Positions 50,301 through 59,300 of a stretch of 64,000 bases of DNA are shown here, in pieces. The position numbers were made by a program, and so were the translations under genes. The stretch comes from Anadara kagoshimensis (lineage: Eukaryota > Mollusca > Bivalvia > Arcoida > Arcidae): NCBI GenBank assembly GCA_021292105.1, contig CM037864.1, forward strand, positions 8,174,635-8,238,634, written 5' to 3'. The notes below the pieces were generated by a model. It searched no databases, was not told the DNA's origin, and was given only the letters and a program-made list of their open reading frames with translations. Numbering within the stretch: position 1 is the stretch's first letter; each line of letters begins with the position of its first letter.

Positions 50301-53300
50301 AAACAAAACCAATATAAATAATTTACAAATATCCAACATTGACAAACGATATATCACTGGAAAATAGTTAATAAAAAGGCTCAAATATTATTGATTTAGT
50401 CTAATGACATGAGGAATGTATCACAATCGTGAGTTTCTGAGTGTCACATTTTTATGTACTAAAGATAATATTTCAGGTTGTTTTGACTGTTGTTTTACAA
50501 AGTTTGCATAAAATGTTTCATTTAGAGTTTGAACAGCAATCATATAACAAATATCAATAAATATTTGACACACATAAAATTAAATTATATTTAAAAAAGG
50601 TATGACAAAGCAATCCTTATATCAATAGTATGACCACTATATGTGACATTAAACTAGACTTGTTCTGAACGATAACTGTTCGGTTCTTTTCTACGATTAT
50701 ATAATTCTTGAGTGTAGCTGAACATAATCAAAGCTCAGCGTCTCAAAAGCACAACAAAATTTATTTGCCATATATGTATTCATGATTTAACTTTATTTCA
50801 AATAACAATATTGAGTAAATATATTCGAAAGGCGCATATTACAGATTTTAGTTCTTTTTTACCAGTGGTAACAGTGCATGTTACCTTATCGCAGTTGATC
50901 TGATGTATATATAACCAATTTCACGATTAACAAGACATGACTGTATAACCTGTGTAAGTTGAATGTTAATGTGTCAGTTTCTCCAGTTTCTCTATGTACT
51001 TTTGTTTGTCTTGTGAGATAAGTTTCTCTGTACTTGACAGAAACATGGCAACATGTCACATCGAAGATATCAATGTCTACTTCTTGTTTCTGTTGTTATA
51101 CAATGTATGTTTTATCGGAGGTCACACAAAATCAGTACTATGTTTCAAACACTATTATCCAAAACAAAAAAAAACTAATCAGTATCAAAATGACAATTCC
51201 AAGACCAAGTGAAAAAATGGAAAACGGTCCATGTAAAAATCACCAAAGGAAAAGTAAAAACCTGACAAATTAAGTTATACTCATCAGGAAAGTAAGGAAG
51301 GTGTTCCGGAGAAGATTGAACCTCCTGTTAAGTATCAAAAAGTATAAATAAATGTTCTAGTACTTGTTTGCAAAATGCTTGCTTATATGATATATCAAAA
51401 ACAACTAAGCTTTGCTTAATCCTTCAAAGTTTTGACTGAGATGGATTTGGTAAAATACAATTTGTGCTTCTATTTTTCTCATTTTAACATCAAAACAATA
51501 TTTGGATTTCAACAATTTTTGTTCGAGCTCTACTGATATGGAATTTTATTTCTAAACGACCGTCTAGCTAGAAATTAATTAAAAATTAAAACAGGTTTTG
51601 CAAAATACCACATCATTTTTAAAAATCCATTTTGATTCTGATTCAAAAATTCAAACAATCAAATTTTAGGAACTTGGATGTATGCCGTTATGATATGATA
51701 AAATTCAACATGCAGATTGAAGTTTATCTTACAGGCCATAAATGATACATGCATTTCTAAGAAAGCATTTATTTGCATGTCATCTATTGCAGCATAACCA
51801 ATGCCTTGATTGCAGATATTCAATCACATATTTGACATCAAAAACAGTAACCCGAGCAATCTTTTATAATATATCATCTGCCATCCAAACTCATCTTTCA
51901 TACAATTTATCAAAAACGAAATTTGAAGCCAAACCAATACATGGATATATATAATTCATTTGTAAATATATATATCAAAATGATAAACGATAACACAACA
52001 TGAAAAATATCCAAGTTCAATCAACTTTAACAATATTCATCAAGAATTATATGTTACAATTTTCCAGTACTCTCTAGTGCAAAAGACTGTTTTATATTTT
52101 AAAACAGTTCATATTTTTAAATAAGACTTTGAACAGAAACTGACATTGTGCATTAAACATTTCTAATAAAATTGTACAATTAGAAAAAACGGTTTGATTA
52201 AATCCTCTTTGGCAACCATGACATTTGATATTAAATTTTAGAAACCAAATATTGAAAACTCTCTATGATATTTAAAAATTCGTCATTATATGAGTGAACT
52301 CTCTGCCCTAGGTTGTTTCCGAGGATATCACAAATCGGAAATATACTGGGTTTTTTTTTAATAATTTCGTGCTAGTTAAAAATTGAAAAAAAGTTCAACA
52401 ATTATAATATACTCTCTCAAGCAAGGTACAAATATAATTCCTTGGCTCAATTTGGTTAAATATATTTTGGTCCTTTGGATGTTTTTCCAACCCCTTAAAC
52501 TTATTTTAGTTTCACAGTTTTGTCTAAGCAGTTTTGATGAGGAATTGTATTCCGAAACGACCGCCTAGTGCTGTAAAATTAACACTTATATGATATGTAA
52601 TACATGTATATAGTTTTAACTAGATATAGGCACTTCAAAAGTCTTTATGATTGTCATCTCATTATCAAAACTTATCTTGGCTCATAGTTCCGTAGTTTAA
52701 TTTTCGATTGTGTCACCATTGGCGAGTAAAACTATTTAAAAAGGACGTCCTTACTTCCGGAGCACCCGGCCTCACTTCCCTGATAGAGGTGCATGTGTTT
52801 TTATTTGTTAGCCAGTTTGCATAGTTTTTAATTTGCTTTTGGGATTGCCTAGTGCTGTAAAATTAACACTGCTATGATATGTAATACATGTATATAGTTT
52901 TATCTAGATATAGGCACTTCAAAAGTCTTTATGATTGTCATCTCATTATCAAAACTTATCTTGGCTCATAGTTCCGTAGTTTAATTTTCGATTGTGTCAC
53001 CATTGGCGAGTAAAACTATTTAAAAAGGACGTCCTTACTTCCGGAGCACCCGGCCTCACTTCCCTGATAGAGGTGCATGTGTTTTTATTTGTTAGCCAGT
53101 TTGCATAGTTTTTAATTTGCTTTTGGGATTGCGATTTAAACATGGATCGGTATGGTTGTGTCTTATTGAGTTATAAATCATGTATTTGATTTTCACAAAA
53201 AGTTATCGGTCATCCTTCCATGCCTTCAAATTCTTTAAGACAAGGAAAATTTAGTATGTCTTTTATATATTTCAGACACTGTTGAAGGCATTGTGTGCTG

Positions 53301-56300
53301 GCTGTGCATTTTTCCATCGAAGACTAGAGGTATGATGAAAAAAATTCATTCATTTTCATTTAAATTAACATTGATGTGATTTGTTAATGCAATCGCTTAT
53401 GGAGATTGAAAATAAGTTGTTTTTTTAATTATTTGGTGTACCATTCAGCTTATTATGCAAGAAAGTACTTCCATATTACGGTTTTATTGGAGATGTCTAT
53501 CCAGATTGTCACGCTGTGTGTTTATACGTGCTTTAAGATAAAAAGGTAAAAACGCTTATCGATATTTGCGAAAAGACTGAAAGTAATTGCCTAATGAAAC
53601 ATATGTGACAAATTCACAAGTTCTTGAGTACAAATCAAAACGCGGCTAAATCACCACGGTTTATTGATCTAATGACGATGCATATTACAGATTATTTGCA
53701 ACGGACATTGAACATTTAAGAAATGATTTTAGCCCAAATACTTCATGAATGTAAATACTTTTATGGTATTTATTTATTTATTTATTTATTTATTTTCAGG
53801 TTTTCGATGCATTTATAGTCATAGTGTCTTTTGTTGTAGACACAACATTATTGATAGTTTTACCAACATATAATACCAGAGATTTTGTTTTTATTTTGGC
53901 ATTTTTGTTGCCATGGAGAGTAATACGGGTGGTTGATAGTAAGTATAGAATGAACAACTATTTTGATTTCAGTGTATATAAATTATACTTAAAAAAGACC
54001 ATCATATCTTAAGTTGTGTAAAGGCTTACGATACTTGCTGCAACATAGTATCGAAAGTTTTCTCAAAATGAATATCATATGATTTTTTTATTATTTAACA
54101 CAAGATACCAAACCAAATATAAGCTGTTCTTAATGATATATTTTACAAAATCTTTCCTCAAAAATGTTGTTATCTATCCCGATAGCCGAGAGGCGCAAAC
54201 GTTGTTTTGCGTATCGTAGCTCCTCTAACCGCTTAGATTCAATTTCTACTCGGTAAGTGTTAATTTTTTTTAGTTTGCTTGCTGCTAGATGTCGGTGGTT
54301 TACATTCGCAACCTAGGCACCATCCCAAAATGTACTGTTTCGATACAAGTAAAAGAGTATCGACGTAAAACACTATTATTCCACAAAATTGCATTTCTTA
54401 TAAACCCAAGTAATAAAGAGGATATACTAACCTGTGAACGAGTTAATAAATTCCGTTTCCTTATTAGCATTTATTATGTATTAGAAAATAGAAACGAAAT
54501 ATGAAAATCCATGAAAATTACATCATAAAATTTGACATTCAATATCAAAATACAAACGATTGATTAATCTTCACATCTTACATTAAATATGAACATTGTT
54601 TTTTATAACTTTAAGAAGAGCTACGCTATAATTAGGAAAATACGTGCTTTTTCTTTGTTTTAAGTAAGTCTTTGTCGTTTACAGGCTTGGTGGTAGCAGT
54701 AAAAGACCACGAACATTTCCGTTTAAAACTTGTATATAGCAGGAAAAAGAAAGTACAGAATACTTTACGTGATACAGAAGTCAGACTTCAAATATTTAAG
54801 GTAATACATTTAGACGGGAAGTGCTGACCCTTCCGGGGCATCCGGCTTCGGCTCTATGGTGAAAGTTCACTTTGTTAACAATTTGCCAGTTTTTTTTTAA
54901 TTTTTACTTTTTCTTTTTGCATTGTGGGTAAGACACTTATCAGTTTGTTTGTGTTTGATGGAACATCTGATTATCAGATTTTTAACAAGAACATTGGGTT
55001 CAAGTACATTGTTCAAAATAAAGAAGAACTTATTCTCTACAATGTACGTGAATCTTAGTGTCAACTTTAGCATTCATCGTAAGCATTAAATGTAAGCGTC
55101 TTTTAAAAGAAAAAGCTATGGGCTGTTAAAACGTTGTATAAGTAAATTTGATATACGTGTGTCCTTCTGCCAAACACTTTCTTATTATACTCTCTTACAC
55201 TTAGCGTTGAGACTAAATGTTTAGGGTTCTCAATTGCCGTATTTGGCGTCTACTTGATCTATGAGTATATATTAAAACATAATTAAAAGAACGTGTCATT
55301 TTAGTTTTAAAGCCGAAAAACTGGTGCCAGTTGTTCGAAGCTTGATTAGTTTAATCAATTGATTAGTCAAAATTTGAATTTTGTTACAGTTCACATATAC
55401 TGTGAATATAATGGTGAAATTATCGAAAATGAATAAAATTCCATCAAACTAAAGCACATTGTCAGAAAACTATCAGTTTCATTCTGAGATGTTGATTTTT
55501 ATCGATGTCTTTAGTTTTTGTTAATCCTTGATTAAACTTATCAAGCTTAGAAAAAACTGTGTCCTGGTGTCCCGTATACTATTGTCTAAATTTCCTGCTA
55601 GTTACAATTTAAAAATATTCAAACTAAGGTATACTCCCTCATGCAAAGTATTTCCTTAGCTATATTTTGGTCCTTTGGGTTTCTTTTCAAAATCTTGAAT
55701 AAAGTTTTGGCGCCTAATTTTGGTCCAAGCTCGGCTGATGAGGATTTGTATTCCTAAACGACCTTCTAATGCTGTAAAAATAAAACTGGTTTAATATGTT
55801 ATTGTAATCAAAAATAAACATACTAAACCATGTACGAAACACAATCCAGAAGCAAAGTACAAACTGACAAATTAACTATTTTATGGGGACCTCCAAATTT
55901 TGGGTAGGATCTGCATGGATGTTCTTCGACGTTCTTAAAACAACTCTCATTTCTTTAACTCATGTTAGTTGCACTGTTGGTAAATGAATCAAAAGATGAA
56001 AAATAAACAAATAAAGATCTCACACAGAAAGAACATTTTATTAATTTAATTTCCCCATTAATGATTCGAATGGGCTATTTTTTTTAATGCTAAATGATTT
56101 TTAATCCCCACCTAGTGTCAATAAATCCATTTTGACGGTGTTCAATTTCAGAATTAATTTATCTTTTGATTAAGGATTCTTCACACATAAAATCATATCT
56201 ATTTACAAATATTATTTGAGAGCTATTGAATGTATTGTCAATCTAACTTTATTTTCATGTTATTGTTGAATGCTGTATGTTTGCCAGAATGCTAACTGAT

Positions 56301-59300
56301 TGGATTCCCAACAATGGCGCTATCCGACAATGACAAACAAACAATCATTTACTGTTTTTCGTGGTATTAGTGGAATTGCTTTATAGCCTGTGTAACAATA
56401 AATCAAATAATTGTTTATTCTACACATTATTGTAAAATCAATGAAAATTCAGAAATTTCAGACAATTTAACAGAAAATTTGGATAACCTCATCTATAGCT
56501 TTTCAATTACAGTATCAATGCAACGCTCTGAAGAGACTGTGTTTGTCAGAGGGTCTGGATGAGTGGAAAATCGACCAATGTGTTAAAGCAGAACAAAAAT
56601 TCCAGCGTGAGTATCAACATCATCTTGTAGATCGAAAATATTCCACTTACGCAAGACTAGAAAATAACACATCTATAAAAAGATCATATTTCGCCGATTT
56701 AATACTCCTAGAAGGAGGTATTTTTAACATAAAAATTTACCCAAATTACCAAAACCTAAAATTATTGATGAAATGAACTCACAGCCTCTTATCAAATATA
56801 AATAATGATGTAAACATAGGTGTGATTTTTATCCCCAGGTAAAATTCTTTTTCAAGTTAAAATTTGAAATTTCTCAAAAACTGAGGTATACTCTCTCATG
56901 CAAAGTATTTCCTAAGCTAAATTTGGTAAAATATATTTTGGTCCTTTGGGTAGCTTTTCAACATCCTCAAAATGATTTTGGTTTCATAATTTTGGTCCAA
57001 GCACTACTGATGAGGAATTGTATTCCGAAACGGCCGTCTAGTGCGTTAAAATTAAAACTGGTATGTAATTATATAACTTATAAATACGAACAGTGTGTAT
57101 CTGTATTTCCTTCGAGTACGTATGCAATGGTTTGTAACACATGTATTTTATCTAGGACTTTATTTTTTTAGGAATAAAATATATTTTTATTCATAATTAT
57201 CAAATTTCAGATGTTTCAAAAGGTTAGGGTTTATTTTAAACGGTATTTAGGGCTTTTTGCCATTGTGTCATAATGAAAATTCATACCTCTAGGGCAAAAA
57301 AGAGCATTTGCCTAAAATGGTCTCGTTTGAATTGTATATACCTTAACAGTGTGGTCAAAATGGTGTCAAAATCGTCATTTTGGTCCACATGTCTCTTAAA
57401 ACCAGTAGGTCACCATATGTCGTTCTTTCTCGTTTCTTTAGCAATGGAGTAGGTCACCAACTTCTATTTTAGAGATCGTAACTAGATCAAGACAGTACAT
57501 TAAAATTATGGCCAATTAACCTTCTTTCTCACCACTGTATTTGCACTTAAATTGTCCTGATAACTGCATGTTTACTTGCAATATAACTATCACAATCTCC
57601 CAATCACTGCTCTTAGTATTGATTGGAAGGACATTTTTACACACAATCTTAATGAAGGATCAAAATCCGTTTATACTAATGGATGTATCTGGATTATCGA
57701 TAGTATTCTTTACATAAGATACAAAGTTGTATTTTAGCAATGAAGAGATTAAAATCGGTTACTCAGCCAGTTGTATCTGAGCAACATGTCAATTTACGGA
57801 GGGCTCCAAATGAGGGAGAGCATTTTGTCAAAAAATTTTGTTTTTTGCATCCGTATATAACATATTCATATTTGTCACATGGCAATTCTTGCAGCCCCTA
57901 TTTTTAGTAAGTTTATCGATAAGTTTGTTGTATCTGAGGGACATGTCAATTTACGAGGGCTCCAAACAAGGGAGAAGATATTTTTGTAAAAACTTCTTGT
58001 GTTTTGTATCCGGAATAGCAAATTCACAATAGTCATATTACTAGTCTAGCAACTGCTATTATAGTCAGTTTGTTGTATCTGAGCGACATGTCAATTTACG
58101 AGGGGTTCAAATGAGGAGAAGATAGTTTCTGTCAACAATCTGGGGGGCAATGAAATTGAGTAATGGTGTTTTACGACTTTGTCAAGATTCTCGCATATAA
58201 TGAGGCAGTCAGATCAGACAAGTTTAGTCCTTTGACAAGCGAACTGAAAAACTGAAGCTAGGATCTGACAATGTGCAACAGGTGCCCCTTTTGGGGAGCG
58301 CGGTGAATTTGTAAGAGTGTAAGTGTTGTTGCGGAATAATAACCAGTATTGATTGGAATCCATCTAATCTATACTTAGAATAATTGTGTATGCACTTGTT
58401 TGCAATTTTTTGTATCGGGGTCACGCCAATGTAAGAAAGCTTAAAATGAGATACTCTGTGAAAAATTAAGAAAATATTTTATGTAGCAGAACCTGTTAAG
58501 TGGGTAGTAAAACTCTAATGATGACAAGCGTGATTTTTTATTACACAAGAACCATCGATGTGATACACAAAGACGTTTGAGCTACGTGATAGACCTTACT
58601 CATTATGCGGCAAAACGCTTTCCTCATAGTAAGCCAGCGGTCTTCTAACAAACGCATACTCCAGTTAAATAAATTTCTAAATGTCTTGTTTCTAAAAATC
58701 GATGAAATACTGAGTAAAGTCCAATATATTTAGTATCCTGTAACATGAGAGACAACTCTTATAAACCGTTGGGTCAATGGATTGAAAAATACAAACCTAA
58801 AAAACAACATTGTGCCTACATTACTGTAGGAACCACTCTGTTTGTGACAGTGAAATACTCTTCATATCCATAGAAAATCTAATAAATTTGAGCAAAGATT
58901 GATATTTTTCACTTAATTGTACCTAGTCGTAACAGGAAATCTGTATGCGCATCCGCGATTAGCCGAGAATATATCTGCACAGGGTAAAACGTTAACGCTA
59001 TTGGGATTTAACATGTTGAAAACCAGGCGAATGGCGGCTTCTGTTGCGCATATGACGTAAAACGTCAACAAGGACATCACTTCCGGTGTATACTTCACCA
59101 TTCTCGCCATGTAAAACCCCTATAACGCCAGCATTTCCTCTCTATAGACATTTTTTATATGACAATTGCGGATACGCATACAGATTTCCTGTTACGACTA
59201 GGTACAAGTAAGTGAAAAATATCAATCTTTATTCTTTATTTGTTTTTCTATGGATCTAAAGAGTAATTCACTGTCACAACAGAGTGGTTCCTTCAGTAGT

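Larger units (their letters stand above)
43165..53275 (+). other. Intron 4, 10.1 kb, repeat-filled
   Basis: Donor GTGAGT, acceptor TATTTCAG. It holds many family G copies, a duplicated segment (43985-45150), a family E copy, a dispersed repeat H, a gatat-rich stretch, two family F copies and a 284-bp tandem duplication. No other exon is supported. Stretches with nothing recognised include about 50110-51020 and 51600-52390. Confidence 0.5.
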
